From NCBI GenBank assembly GCA_011526095.1, contig WYBA01000002.1:1-39456 (forward strand): a DNA stretch of 39,456 bases, given 5' to 3'. The translations under genes were made by a program, and so were the position numbers. The stretch is from Myxococcales bacterium (GTDB lineage Bacteria; Myxococcota_A; Polyangia; Haliangiales; Haliangiaceae). Positions 8,651 to 21,937 of this stretch are shown here, piece after piece (positions within the stretch are counted from its first letter, which is position 1; each line of letters opens with the position of its first letter). The notes beneath the pieces were generated by a model. It was given only the letters and a program-made list of their open reading frames with translations, had not been told where the DNA came from and searched no databases.

Positions 8651-10153
8651 TCACAGCCCGGGCATCGGCGGCTCGACCGGCGTGTCGCCGCCGCTGGCGC
8701 ACCGCTCGAACTCCCACTCGAGGCACTCGCACGTGCCGTCCGGGTAGCAGGTGCAGCCGGCGCCGTTGTACAGCGGGACGCAGTCGGCGCGCGCCGCGCA
8801 CTCCCACTCGGTCGTCAGCGACTCGCAGCTCGCGGCGGTGCCGCACGCCCACTCGGGGATGCAGTAGCCGGTGTAGCAGGCGTTGTCGCCGACGCCGGGC
8901 GTGGTGCCCGCCGGGCAGCTCGGGGGCGCCATGTCGCACGCCACCGGCAGGTAGCACTGGCCCGGATCATCGGGGCCGCACGCCGACTCGGGGATGCAGA
9001 ACCCCGTCCAGCAGCCGTCGAGGATGCCGGGGACGGTGCCGCCCGGGCAGGTCGGCGGCAGCGCGTCGCAGAACACGTCGCCGGTGCACTCGCCCGGGTT
9101 CATCGTGCCGTCCGGGACGCACGTCGCGCTGCACGTCCCGCCGCAGTCGCTGCCGTCGGGCGGGCAGTCCGGGCAGACCTCCTCGCAGTGGTAGCCGGGC
9201 GCGCAGTCGATCAGCTCGCAGCCGTTCGGCACGTCGGGCACGCACTGGCTGGTGCACCACGCGGTGCACACGCCGCTGGGATCGCACTCGTCGTAGCAGA
9301 CCGTCTCGCAGTGGGTGCCCGGCTCGCACATCGCGTCGAGGCACTTGGTCGGCTCGTCGGGGACGCAGAACGCCTCGCAGAACGACGGCTCCGGGGCGTC
9401 GCCGTCGCCGCCGCCGCCGCCGTAGCACTGCTCCTCGCAGTGGTAGCCGGGGCCGCAGTCGACCGTCGCGCACGCGCCGACCGGCACGCACTGGCCGTAG
9501 CACACGGCCGGGCAGTCCATCCCGTCCTCGCAGCCCGGCGGCGGCAGGCAGTCGGTCTCCGACGTGCACTGGTAGCCGGCCGGGCACTCCTCGTCGGAGT
9601 AGCAGCCCAGGGCCCACGGCTCGGGCTGGCAGTACGAGAACGTGCTGCCGCCGCCCGCCTCGTCCTCCCAGGTCGACGTGTAGACCGCGGCGCAGTCGTC
9701 GTCCTGCGAGCACTGCTCGGCGTCGAGGCCGTCGCAGCTCTCGTAGTCGACCGGGCCGGGCGCGGCGCCGACGCACTCGTCGAACACCGGCGTGAACAGC
9801 GCGTCGCAGTCGGCCCACGGCGGGCACGAGTCGAGCCAGTAGGTCGCGCGGCAGCCGTCGGTGCGCTGACAGGTCAGCTCGTCGAGGCCCTCGCACGCGG
9901 TCGGGCACGACGCCCAGTTCGGCAGCGCGAGGTCACCGGCCAGCCGGTCGTCGCCGTAGCACCCGCCGCCGCCGCCGCCGCCCCACGTCTCGCACTCGTT
10001 GGTCTGCGGGTTGCGCAGGCCCCAGCCGGGCTCGGGCGCCCCGTCGTAGCACGGCGGGTCGTCGTCACCGTCGTAGATGACGCAGCCGCCGAGGGCGGAC
10101 GCGACCAGCAGCGCGGTGAAGGAGAGGGTGGAGGGTCGACATGGACGGCTCAT
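8651..10153 (-). CDS. Cys-rich repeat lipoprotein
   Basis: 500-aa secreted lipoprotein with no recognised catalytic domain. Seen: signal peptide with lipobox ALGGC (about Cys23), then an Asp-rich and Gly-rich linker. Three repeat types follow. Short modules of the form CxxLxxxxCxxxxxCxxxY occur twice in the first half and once near the C-terminus. Three longer modules (about 228-355) carry DCGPGYHCEEQC-like cores followed by CVP. Two further modules (about 356-436) are nearly identical in form, with CPGGTVPG or CPAGTTPG and CWTGFCIPESACG or CYTGYCIPEWACG. The many cysteines imply disulfide-knotted, EGF-like repeats on the cell surface. Such proteins are frequent in myxobacteria, usually with unknown function. 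Start chosen at the ATG preceded by GAGGTG, where the signal peptide begins. It is divergent from the DUF2760 gene. Confidence 0.85.
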   Translation of the reverse strand: MSRPCRPSTLSFTALLVASALGGCVIYDGDDDPPCYDGAPEPGWGLRNPQTNECETWGGGGGGGCYGDDRLAGDLALPNWASCPTACEGLDELTCQRTDGCRATYWLDSCPPWADCDALFTPVFDECVGAAPGPVDYESCDGLDAEQCSQDDDCAAVYTSTWEDEAGGGSTFSYCQPEPWALGCYSDEECPAGYQCTSETDCLPPPGCEDGMDCPAVCYGQCVPVGACATVDCGPGYHCEEQCYGGGGGDGDAPEPSFCEAFCVPDEPTKCLDAMCEPGTHCETVCYDECDPSGVCTAWCTSQCVPDVPNGCELIDCAPGYHCEEVCPDCPPDGSDCGGTCSATCVPDGTMNPGECTGDVFCDALPPTCPGGTVPGILDGCWTGFCIPESACGPDDPGQCYLPVACDMAPPSCPAGTTPGVGDNACYTGYCIPEWACGTAASCESLTTEWECAARADCVPLYNGAGCTCYPDGTCECLEWEFERCASGGDTPVEPPMPGL

Positions 10154-10287
10154 GATGGGCACCTCGGTGGGAAGGGAATCGAGTCGCGAGTTGCCGACCG
10201 GTTCAGCAAAGGGCGCGCCACATGGCAGCGCGCGCAACTGCCCGATCGTACAGTGCGGACGGCCCAAGCCCTTCAGATTTCCGAGGC

Positions 10288-10316
10288 TTGACTGCCCTGG
10301 GATCGCGGATTAACCC
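10288..10316 (+). promoter_or_regulatory. Weak sigma-70-like promoter candidate upstream of the DUF2760-Hsp70 genes
   Basis: TTGACT at 10288-10293 and TAACCC at 10311-10316, 17 nt apart, in the 211-nt divergent gap between the lipoprotein and DUF2760 genes. The -35 matches well; the -10 is poor. This is the only reasonable element I see in the gap. Confidence 0.25.
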
Positions 10317-10364
10317 TCGGTCCCCGACTGTCCGCGGCGGCTCCTCCTTAGATCCAAGGGCTCC

Positions 10365-10969
10365 ATGCGCCTCGTCCTGGCTTTCTCGTGCTTCTTCCGG
10401 CTGTTGTTCGGCCGCAAGCTCCACCCCGACGTCGCGGCGTACCTGCCCGACCAGCTCAAGGCGCTCCCCGCGCCCGAGCCGAAGCCCGAGCCGAAGGCCA
10501 AGCCGGAGCCCGAGGCCAGGCCCGAGCCGAAGCCCGAGCCCAGGCCTGAGCCCCCGCCGAAGGAGGACCGGGCCAAGAACGCCGCGCAGCACCACAAGGA
10601 CGGCGCGCTCACCCTGCTGGCGATCCTCCAGCGCGAGGGCCGGCTCGTCGACTTCCTGCGCGAGAGCCTCGACGGCCACGACGACGCGGCGATCGGCGCC
10701 GCCGCGCGCGACGTCCACCGCGGGTGCAAGAAGGCGATCGACGAGCACTTCTCCCTCGAGCCGATGATGCCCGGCCAGGAGGAGGAGCGCGTCACGGTGC
10801 CCAGGGGGTTCGATCCGGCGGAGATCCGGCTGATCGGCGAGGCGCGCGGCGAGCCGCCGTTCAAGGGCACGCTGCGCCACCACGGCTGGCGCGCCGCCGA
10901 CACGCGGCTGCCGGGGCTGGCCGAGGGCGTCGACCGCACGGTGATCGCGCCGGCCGAGGTGGAGGTCTG

Positions 10970-10970
<1 letters not shown>
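10365..10970 (+). CDS. DUF2760 family protein
   Basis: 201 aa. DUF2760 proteins are found next to Hsp70-family genes and have no established function. Seen: a hydrophobic N-terminus (MRLVLAFSCFFRLLFG) that may attach to the membrane; a charged Pro-Glu-Lys repeat linker (about 36-67); then the conserved domain (about 70-201), including the FDPAEIRLIGEARGEPPFKG and LRHHGWR segments. Its stop codon overlaps the next start (TGATG), coupling it to the first Hsp70. Inference: an adaptor or co-chaperone working with the two Hsp70-like ATPases. The start has AAGGG just upstream. Confidence 0.85.
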
Positions 10971-12784
<1,814 letters not shown>

Positions 12785-12799
12785 GCTACGTAGGCGCGC

Positions 12800-15643
<2,844 letters not shown>

Positions 15644-15826
15644 ACGGAGACGGAGACGGAGGCGGAGGCGGAGACCGAGTCGGAGTCGGAGTCGGAGTCG
15701 GAGACGGAGGCGGAGGCGGAGACGGAGGCGGAGGCGGAGGCGGAGACCGAGTCGGAGTCGGAGACGGAGACGGAGGCGGAGACGGAGGCGGAGGCGGAGA
15801 CGGAGACGGAGACGGAGACGGAGACG
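15644..15826. repeat. (GGAGAC)n hexanucleotide tandem array
   Basis: About thirty tandem hexamers, GGAGAC with GGAGGC and GGAGTC variants, filling the whole gap between the stop of the second Hsp70 gene and the stop of the HNH gene. It is the same unit as at 6496-6612 but in the opposite orientation. No other terminator is visible at this convergent junction. Confidence 0.9.
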
Positions 15827-15827
15827 C

Positions 15828-16931
15828 TCACCCTGGCGATGACGACGCCGGCCGCGGGCACGCACGCAGGCTTGCGCGGAGCCAGACGTCGAGCGGCGCG
15901 TCCGCGTCCACGTGGGCGCTCGCCTGCTCGACGGCGCGCGTGATGTCCGCCGGGCGGAAGCCGAGCCCGCGCAGCGCCGCCCTGACCTCGGCGACGACGT
16001 CGGTCGCGTAGGGCGTGTCGCCGGCGCGCTCGAACCGCAGCGCGTGCGGCGCCTCGCCGGTGACACGCAGGTGGCCGTGATGGACCGCAGCGTGGTGATG
16101 GGAACACGTGGTCGTGAGGTTCCTTGCCCGGTGGTCGCCACCGCGCGAGCGCCACTGGATATGGTGCAGCTCCAGCCCGCGCGTCGAGCGGCAGCCGGGC
16201 ACGGTGCAGCGATGCTGATCGCGCGCGAGCACCGCGGTGCGCGTGCGCAAGGGGATGGTGAGCGTCGGGACGTCCGGGCGCTCGCCGTCGACGCGGCCGA
16301 GGTGGACGCCGTCGCAGCAGGCCTGCTCGACGGTCTCGGGGCGGACGTCGACGACGTCGCCGGCGGCGGCCTGGGTGGCGCGGTCGCACCGCGGACAGAG
16401 GGTGATCGCGAGCTGGTACGGCGGGCGTGAGGTCGCCGGCGCCGCGGCCGTCACAGGCGTCGACGACGCCCCGGCGGGCTCGAGCGCGCGCCGGGCCATC
16501 GCCGTGATCACGGCGCTGTCATCGAGTCGTTCGCCGACGTCGGTCTCGAGGCGGCGCCGGACCTCGAGCCAGAGCGCGTACGCCTCGGGCGTCAGCTCCA
16601 GTGGCAGGCGGCGCGGCTCGAGGTCCGGATCGACCGGGTCATCCGGATGATCTCCCTCGGCTCGCCCGGCGAGCGCGTGCTCGATCTCGCGCATCGTCCG
16701 GCCGCGGACCTCGGCGAGCCAGGCGTCCTCGGTGGTGGGCGTCGCGACGCTCGAACGCCAGTCCTGGCCATCCGCGAGGTCGCCCCGCTCACGCTCGGTG
16801 TGAGTCATCACCTCGTGTGCGCCCACGTGGACGCTCGAACCTTCGTACACGGCCCACTCCTCGTCAGTGAGCTTCACGTCTATCACGACATTTCCGGTGT
16901 CACCGTTTGCGCCAGGAGCCCGCGAACGCAC
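15828..16931 (-). CDS. HNH endonuclease with atypical N-terminus (possibly 5'-truncated or a pseudogene)
   Basis: 367 aa from a GTG start. From residue 62 (ATPTTEDAWLAEVRG) it follows a family of HNH proteins common in myxobacteria: helical region, ERLDDSAVI, a CxxC pair (179, 182), a zinc-bound HNH core with RCTVPGC (241-247), HH (256-257), Asn271 and CSHHH (276-280), and a RuvA-C-like tail (about 310-345). Family members normally have about 100 further N-terminal helical residues. Here they are missing and replaced by about 60 unrelated residues whose codons are less GC-biased (ATA, ACT, GAA, GGT). An ATG at 16808 with GAGGTG directly before it is an alternative start. The core residues look intact, so nuclease activity is possible. 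The upstream 700 nt are degenerate, suggesting decay or rearrangement of the 5' half. Confidence 0.7.
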   Translation of the reverse strand: MRSRAPGANGDTGNVVIDVKLTDEEWAVYEGSSVHVGAHEVMTHTERERGDLADGQDWRSSVATPTTEDAWLAEVRGRTMREIEHALAGRAEGDHPDDPVDPDLEPRRLPLELTPEAYALWLEVRRRLETDVGERLDDSAVITAMARRALEPAGASSTPVTAAAPATSRPPYQLAITLCPRCDRATQAAAGDVVDVRPETVEQACCDGVHLGRVDGERPDVPTLTIPLRTRTAVLARDQHRCTVPGCRSTRGLELHHIQWRSRGGDHRARNLTTTCSHHHAAVHHGHLRVTGEAPHALRFERAGDTPYATDVVAEVRAALRGLGFRPADITRAVEQASAHVDADAPLDVWLRASLRACPRPASSSPG

Positions 16932-17635
16932 CCGCGATCGCGATCTCGACCTCGCGGCTCGTTCTTCCGCGCCACGCGTCGCACGACGCGTCTGGCGCGC
17001 GACCTCACGTCGATCTCAGACGAGGCGCTCGCGCGTCACCGCATGCCCCGTCAAGCACAAAGTGCATCTTCGCGCGTGAATCGACGCGCGGTCATCCGCG
17101 CTGTCCGGTTTCCGGACCTCCGAGGCGATCGCTCGAGCATCGAGGCGCCGGGCCCCTACTTGGCCCGGCGCCGGTGTTCGCGGTCGCCCGGACGGTCGTG
17201 GGACGCGCGCCACGCCACGGCGCCTGGCACCGCCACGCCGCCGCCGTCTCGCGCGTCCGCGGTGGGCTGGTCGGGCTGGCGCTCGCAGCGCCGAACGCCC
17301 GCGCACCTGGGGCCTCAACGGTGTGCGGCGCCGCGAGCCACGGCTGTCGCCATCGTCGCGCGCGCCTTCCCGTCGTCGGCGCACTCTGCGCAGCCCGCTG
17401 CTCTGAGCTGAGCCTGTCGATGGAACCTGGCGATCCTGCGGGCGTGGAAGGCTGTTCGTCAGGAGCCGCCGCCCGTCGCTTCGCACCGTCCAGACCCCCA
17501 TCCGGGATCTGGGAGACGGACGGCGCGTCTCTTGGACAGCAGTCAGGGTTGGACACGGATCCCCGACAACTTCGCTCCTGATACGTCACCCGGGCGTGAC
17601 GTCGGCGCGATCGATCGAGGTAGCCTGGCCCGCAG
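16932..17635. other. Gene-free stretch with degenerate sequence
   Basis: About 700 nt with no frame I would accept as a gene: open frames on both strands are rich in Arg, Pro and Ala with no domain or signal peptide. At 17001-17042 on the plus strand 14 codons read DLTSISDEALARHR, which resembles the first residues of another HNH endonuclease branch common in this group; no continuation follows. Near the right end is the inverted repeat at 17583-17602. The most likely reading is eroded gene remnants plus the promoter of the transporter. Confidence 0.5.
17583..17602. promoter_or_regulatory. Inverted repeat upstream of the MFS transporter gene, possible operator
   Basis: ACGTCAC-N6-GTGACGT, perfect 7-bp arms, centred about 43 nt before the transporter start. 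The position fits a repressor or activator site. No regulator gene is adjacent and no clear promoter could be assigned around it. Confidence 0.4.
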
Positions 17636-18892
17636 ATGTCCCAGCCGGCGCCGCGGTCCTGGCTCGCTCGCGTGTTCGCGGCGTCGTGGCTGTCGTACTT
17701 CTCGTACTACTTCACGCGGATGCCCTTCAAGGCGACGAAGACGTCGCTGCAGGAGGAGCACGGGCTCACCAAGAGCGACCTCAACGCGATCGACACCGCG
17801 TACAACGTCGCCTACTGCCTCGGCCAGGTCGTCAACGGGTTCCTCGCCGACTGGCTGGGGCCGCGGCGGTGGGTGTCGTTCGGGATGCTGCTGTCGGCGT
17901 CGCTGGTGTTCGCGTTCTCGCTCGCCGACACGGTGACCGGCATGGTGCTCGGCGTCTACACGCTGGTGTGGGGGCTCAACGGGTTCGCGCAGTCGACCGG
18001 GTGGCCGGGCAACAGCAAGGTGATGGCGTCGTGGTTCGGCACGCGGCGGCGCGGCGAGGTCATGGGCCTGTGGTCGACCTGCTACCAGGCCGGCGGGCTG
18101 GTCGCGACGCTGGTCGCGGCGCGGCTGCTCCACGCGTTCGGGTGGAAGGGCGTCTACGTCGGCATGGCGCTGTGGGTGACGGTCGTCGCGGTGGCGTTCT
18201 TCGCGCTCGTGCGCGACCGGCCGTCGGCCGCGGGGTTCGCCGATCCCGACGGCGTCACCGTCGACAAGGAGGAGCGCCGGCGGCTGCTCGCGGCCGAGTG
18301 GCCGCGCGTGCTGCGCACGCCGATGGTGTGGTCGATGTGCGCGGCGTACTTCTGCTGCAAGCTGATCCGCTACGCGTTCCTGTTCTGGCTGCCGTTCTAC
18401 CTCGACAGCGCGCTCGGCTACTCCAAGGTCGAGGCCCTCGACACCTCGATCTTCTTCGAGCTCGGCGGGCTGGTGATGGTGATCGTCGCCGGCCAGCTGG
18501 CGGATCGCGCGTTCGGCCGGCGCCGGGTCGCCACCGCGTTCGGGTTCCTGGTGCTGCTCGTCGGCGCCCTGATGCTGTACCGCCAGATCGGCGACGACGG
18601 GCGGCTCGAGACGATCTTCGGCCTCGCGCTGGTCGGCGGCACGCTGTTCGCGGCGGACTCGCTGATCTCCGGCGCGGTCGCGCAGGACCTCGGCGGCACC
18701 CACGCCGCCGCGCTGGCGTCGGGGCTGATCAACGGCGTCGGCTCGATCGGGCAGGTGCTCCAGGGCTTCCTGCTCGTCTACATCACCGACACCTACGGCT
18801 GGCTGACGCTGTTCGACGTGTTCGCCGGGCTCGCCGCGTTCGGGGCGGTGATGTGCCTGCCGTACCTGCGGGTGCGGCCGCGCGCGACCTGA
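17636..18892 (+). CDS. MFS transporter, organophosphate:phosphate antiporter type (GlpT/UhpT/UhpC-like)
   Basis: 418-aa inner-membrane protein with twelve predicted TM helices. It matches the GlpT branch: helix 1 YYFTRMPFK and helix 7 LIRYAFLFWLPFYL carry arginines at 28 and 245 in the positions of the two phosphate-binding arginines of GlpT (Arg45 and Arg269). The conserved ADWLGPRRW loop follows helix 2. Expected role: exchange of a phosphorylated metabolite for inorganic phosphate, or sensing as in UhpC; substrate undetermined. The gene stands alone, convergent with the next gene 18 nt away. The ATG at 17636 is the first start giving a normal N-terminus; GAGGTAG upstream is the likely ribosome binding site. 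Confidence 0.85.
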   Translation: MSQPAPRSWLARVFAASWLSYFSYYFTRMPFKATKTSLQEEHGLTKSDLNAIDTAYNVAYCLGQVVNGFLADWLGPRRWVSFGMLLSASLVFAFSLADTVTGMVLGVYTLVWGLNGFAQSTGWPGNSKVMASWFGTRRRGEVMGLWSTCYQAGGLVATLVAARLLHAFGWKGVYVGMALWVTVVAVAFFALVRDRPSAAGFADPDGVTVDKEERRRLLAAEWPRVLRTPMVWSMCAAYFCCKLIRYAFLFWLPFYLDSALGYSKVEALDTSIFFELGGLVMVIVAGQLADRAFGRRRVATAFGFLVLLVGALMLYRQIGDDGRLETIFGLALVGGTLFAADSLISGAVAQDLGGTHAAALASGLINGVGSIGQVLQGFLLVYITDTYGWLTLFDVFAGLAAFGAVMCLPYLRVRPRAT

Positions 18893-18910
18893 CGCCGTCG
18901 ATCGGTCCGG

Positions 18911-20257
18911 TCAGGTCTTCGACTCGAGGATGATCCGCACGAACGCCTCCTCGGCGGCGTCGGCGACGGTGCCGAGCTCGACCGCGGCCTCCTCGAGCGT
19001 CGACCGCCGCGCGTCGTGGGCGTAGACCAGGTTGACGATCCGATCCCGGATCGTGATCGGCACGACGACGCAGCGATCGGGCGCGCCGCCGAGGATCTTG
19101 AACATCCGGTCCTGGATCACGCTGCCCAGGGTCGGCGCGCCGACGAAGCTCGCGCCCTGGTCGTGGGCCGCGCGCAGCACCGACGGCTGGTTGAGCGGGA
19201 CGACCAGCGCCTGGACCGTCTCGGGCGCGACCCCCGGCGCGAACCCGTCGACGCCGAGCGCCATCCCGTCCTTGACGACGAACAGGACGCCGGCGGCGAA
19301 CCGGTGGCGCAGGTAGGCGACGAGCGTGTCGACGACCATGTCGCGGTGATCGGCGGCGGCGAGCGAGACGAGGGCGGGGTCGAGCCCGAGCGTGCGGGCG
19401 GGCGGCTCGGGCTCGATCGCGGGCTCCGCCGCCGCGGGCGCGGCGCGGCTGACCGCGGCGAGCTGCGCGGTGGCGCGCGACGGCCGGCGGGGGACGTCCG
19501 GCAGCGGCATCGCGAGCAGCGGCGCCGAGGGGCGGCGCGCGCGGGGGTCACCGGGCGGCGGCGGCGGCGGCAGCGTGCCGGGCTCGGTGCCGACCGGAAA
19601 GAACGCCGGGCCGCCGCGTGCCCGCTCGCCGCTCTGAGCCTCGGCCGGGGCCTTGCTGACGCCGTGATCGTCGAGGTCGACCAGCTGGAGGCCGTCGCCG
19701 CCGAGCGGATCGACGAGCGCGCCGCCGCCGAGGTCGAGCGGGTGCCCTTCGCCGACGTCGTCGTCGAGGTCGACGTCGAAGCCGTCGGGCTCCGCCGCGA
19801 GCGCGTCGCCGACCAGCCCGCGCCCCGGCGCGAGCGCGTAGACGTCCTGCACCAGCGGCGACAGCAGGCACTCGACCGCGACCGCGAGGATGATCCGCCG
19901 CCCGGTCGCCTGCTCCAGCTTGATGATCGTCCCGGGGCCGGGATCGCGCACGCACACGACCATCGCGCCGTCTCGCGACAGCGCCAGCGGCAGCGCCACC
20001 AGCTCGCGCGCCAGGCGCGCCTGCAGGGAGGTCGCCAGGGCGAGGTCCCGGCCGTCGAGGTGCTTGACCAGCGCGGCGTGGACGCCGTGCTGGTCGGCGA
20101 GCGCGCGCGACGCGTCGTCAGGGAGCAGGCGCCCCTTGGCGACCAGGGCCGAACACAGCCGCATCGAACGCTGCCGCGCGTAGACCATCACGTCGCGCAG
20201 GTCCTGGTCGGTGACCAGGCCTTGCGCGACGAGGAGCTCGCCGATCCGCTGCGGCAC
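18911..20257 (-). CDS. MshEN (GspE N-terminal) domain protein with C-terminal GAF-like domain
   Basis: 448 aa, cytoplasmic. Residues 1-150 form the N-terminal domain of type II secretion/type IV pilus ATPases (IGELLVAQGLVTDQDLRDVMV opening, then ALADQHGV and a second half with LPLALSRDG...VCVRDP). In MshE this domain binds cyclic di-GMP. A disordered Asp/Pro/Ala-rich linker (about 150-290) follows. The C-terminal region (about 295-448) has the alpha/beta pattern of a GAF domain, including VVVPITIRDRIVNLVYAHD. There is no ATPase domain, so this is not a secretion motor; it is more likely a signalling adaptor that links a ligand-binding module to another partner. Such MshEN-plus-sensor proteins are frequent in myxobacteria. 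It has no operon partner. Confidence 0.8.
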   Translation of the reverse strand: MPQRIGELLVAQGLVTDQDLRDVMVYARQRSMRLCSALVAKGRLLPDDASRALADQHGVHAALVKHLDGRDLALATSLQARLARELVALPLALSRDGAMVVCVRDPGPGTIIKLEQATGRRIILAVAVECLLSPLVQDVYALAPGRGLVGDALAAEPDGFDVDLDDDVGEGHPLDLGGGALVDPLGGDGLQLVDLDDHGVSKAPAEAQSGERARGGPAFFPVGTEPGTLPPPPPPGDPRARRPSAPLLAMPLPDVPRRPSRATAQLAAVSRAAPAAAEPAIEPEPPARTLGLDPALVSLAAADHRDMVVDTLVAYLRHRFAAGVLFVVKDGMALGVDGFAPGVAPETVQALVVPLNQPSVLRAAHDQGASFVGAPTLGSVIQDRMFKILGGAPDRCVVVPITIRDRIVNLVYAHDARRSTLEEAAVELGTVADAAEEAFVRIILESKT

Positions 20258-20303
20258 GGCTCCAACATATCCGAACCGCGCCGCCGCGTGGGGCGCCCGG
20301 GCT

Positions 20304-20338
20304 CAGCGGGCGCGAGGCCTTCAGCCTCACGCCCGCTG
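20304..20338 (-). terminator. Long hairpin at the end of the nos operon
   Basis: A 14-bp stem with one C-A mismatch and a 5-nt loop (20304-20318 pairing with 20324-20338), about 70 nt past the stop of the last nos gene on the minus strand. No U-tract follows. The stem is the strongest in the 150-nt gap between this operon and the MshEN gene. Confidence 0.55.
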
Positions 20339-20407
20339 GACGATCGGCTCGCTCGCCCGCGGACGGGCTCGCGGCGCCTGAACGGAGGTCGCCTCGCTTC
20401 GCTCGGC

Positions 20408-21082
20408 TCAGCTGGGCACGGCGGCGGCGGCCGCCTTCGCCGCGCGCATCTCGCGCACCGCGGCGAGCCGGCCGGCGATCAGGTGCCACGCCGTGATCCC
20501 GACGATGCCGAGCACGAAGATCGTGACGTACACCGTGCCCATCTGTGGGTAGCTCGCGGTCGAGAAGTTCGCGATCTGCTTCTCGCCGAAGATCGCGGGC
20601 GTGAACGGCTCGATCTTCAAGGGGGCCTTGGGATCGAGGTTGTGGCCGAACACGTATAACTTGTAGACGAACCGCGCCAGCGAGTACGTCGCGACGAACC
20701 CGGTCACGACGACCAGGTCGATCAGCATCCGCACGTTGCCGATCGCCGCGCACCGCAGGGTGAGCAGCATCAGCGCGAGCAGCGCGAACGGGATCCAGTC
20801 GAGCTCGCTCAGCTCCTGGCGGTCGATCTTCTGCATCCCGATGTAGTGATTGAGCGTGTTGATCTCGTTGATGTCCTGGCCCTTGTGCCCACCGTCGAGC
20901 TTGTGGGCGTAGATGTCCATGTAGAGGCCCTTGGGGTACTGCGGGGCCTTCATCGAGATCTTCCACAGCGGCGCGGTGAACGCGAGCGCGAGCGGGATGA
21001 CCAGGGCCGCGAGCGCGATCCGGGCCCACCCGTAGATCGGGCGGTCGAGGAACGCATAGAACCGGGTGAGCGCGTCGCGCAT
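20408..21082 (-). CDS. NHYIGM-motif membrane protein of the clade II nos operon (NosB-like?)
   Basis: 224 aa with four hydrophobic helices (about 18-40, 97-115, 118-140, 178-203) and a large loop containing KGLYMDIYAHKLDGG and the motif LNHYIGM. Proteins with this loop occur beside atypical nosZ genes; I cannot tell from sequence alone whether it equals the NosB protein named in Wolinella. It is the last gene of the operon, 18 nt after nosY, with AAGGAG at proper distance. Expected role: inner-membrane support for NosZ maturation or electron supply (inference). The periplasmic loop has His, Asp and Tyr residues that could bind a metal. Confidence 0.7.
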   Translation of the reverse strand: MRDALTRFYAFLDRPIYGWARIALAALVIPLALAFTAPLWKISMKAPQYPKGLYMDIYAHKLDGGHKGQDINEINTLNHYIGMQKIDRQELSELDWIPFALLALMLLTLRCAAIGNVRMLIDLVVVTGFVATYSLARFVYKLYVFGHNLDPKAPLKIEPFTPAIFGEKQIANFSTASYPQMGTVYVTIFVLGIVGITAWHLIAGRLAAVREMRAAKAAAAAVPS

Positions 21083-21100
21083 GGCAGTCTCCTTCTCTGA

Positions 21101-21937
21101 CTAGGTCACGTCGCCCTTGCGGAACGACCACAGGGCCGTCAGCCAGGCGAGGGTGCCGAGCACCGCCGGCCACGCCACGCCGAGCGTGTACAGCGAGCCC
21201 TGGCCGATCCGGGTCGACAGGTAGGTCCCGACCGGGCCGAGCGTGCCGAGGTCCGGCTCGAGGCCGGCGAGCAGGGCGAGGCGCGCGTCCTGGACGGGGT
21301 TGAGCGCCGCGAGCGTGAGCACGGCGTGGGGATCGAGCCGCCACTTGAGCATCAGGCCGATCAGCCCGACGTCGAGCAGCGCGACCGCGAGCGCCCACGC
21401 CACGACGACGTAGGTGATCGCGCGGGTCTGCTGGCGGACCATCACCGAGATCGCGATCCCGATGCCGACGAACGCCCACAACAGCGCCGCGGACACCGCG
21501 ACGACGCGGCCGACGAAGCCCCACGGCACGAGCTGGCCGCGGGCGCTGGCGACGACCGCCATCCCGACGAGCAGCAGCGCGAGCGGCGCCAGCAGCGTGA
21601 CGTAGCGCGTGACGGTGACGCCGGCGAGCCAGGCGGAGCGGCGCAGCGGCTGCCCCATCAGCAGCTCGAGCGTGCCGTCGTCGCGCGCGCGCCCGACGAC
21701 GAGGCCGGTCGCGGTCAGCGCCAGCAGCGGCAGCAGCACGACCACCGCGTGGGCGAACGCCAGCAGCACGCGACCGACGCCGGTGAACCCGAGCAGCGTC
21801 GACTCGCGCAGGCCGACGAGGACGAGCACCGCGGCGAGCAGGCCGTAGACGGCGACGCAGAACACCAGCCAGCGCGAGCGGACGACCTCGGCGAGGTCGA
21901 GCCGCGCCGCGGTGACGGTCTGGGTCAGGTAGCTCAT
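21101..21937 (-). CDS. nosY: NosY, ABC-type permease for N2O reductase maturation
   Basis: 278 aa with six predicted TM helices and no periplasmic domain, the typical NosY layout. Conserved features include ARDDGTLELLMGQPLRR between helices 2 and 3 and LNPVQDARL before helix 6. With NosF it forms the transporter that, together with NosD, delivers a sulfur or copper species for building the CuZ centre of NosZ. Its ATG overlaps the nosL stop (ATGA), so NosL and NosY are translated together. A longer frame exists upstream but would lie inside nosL. Confidence 0.88.
   Translation of the reverse strand: MSYLTQTVTAARLDLAEVVRSRWLVFCVAVYGLLAAVLVLVGLRESTLLGFTGVGRVLLAFAHAVVVLLPLLALTATGLVVGRARDDGTLELLMGQPLRRSAWLAGVTVTRYVTLLAPLALLLVGMAVVASARGQLVPWGFVGRVVAVSAALLWAFVGIGIAISVMVRQQTRAITYVVVAWALAVALLDVGLIGLMLKWRLDPHAVLTLAALNPVQDARLALLAGLEPDLGTLGPVGTYLSTRIGQGSLYTLGVAWPAVLGTLAWLTALWSFRKGDVT

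Noticed and set aside
15644..15826. CRISPR array
   Set aside because: Hexamer units without spacers or longer direct repeats, and no cas genes nearby.
17016..17589. Two overlapping minus-strand frames in the gene-free stretch as the lost N-terminus of the HNH protein
   Set aside because: No helical family pattern; rich in Arg and Pro with scattered Cys, and different frames do not join to the HNH gene.
20339..20407. Second strong terminator or repeat element in the CTCGCTTCGCTCGG segment
   Set aside because: The arms do not pair well enough, and this short motif is common in GC-rich intergenic DNA.
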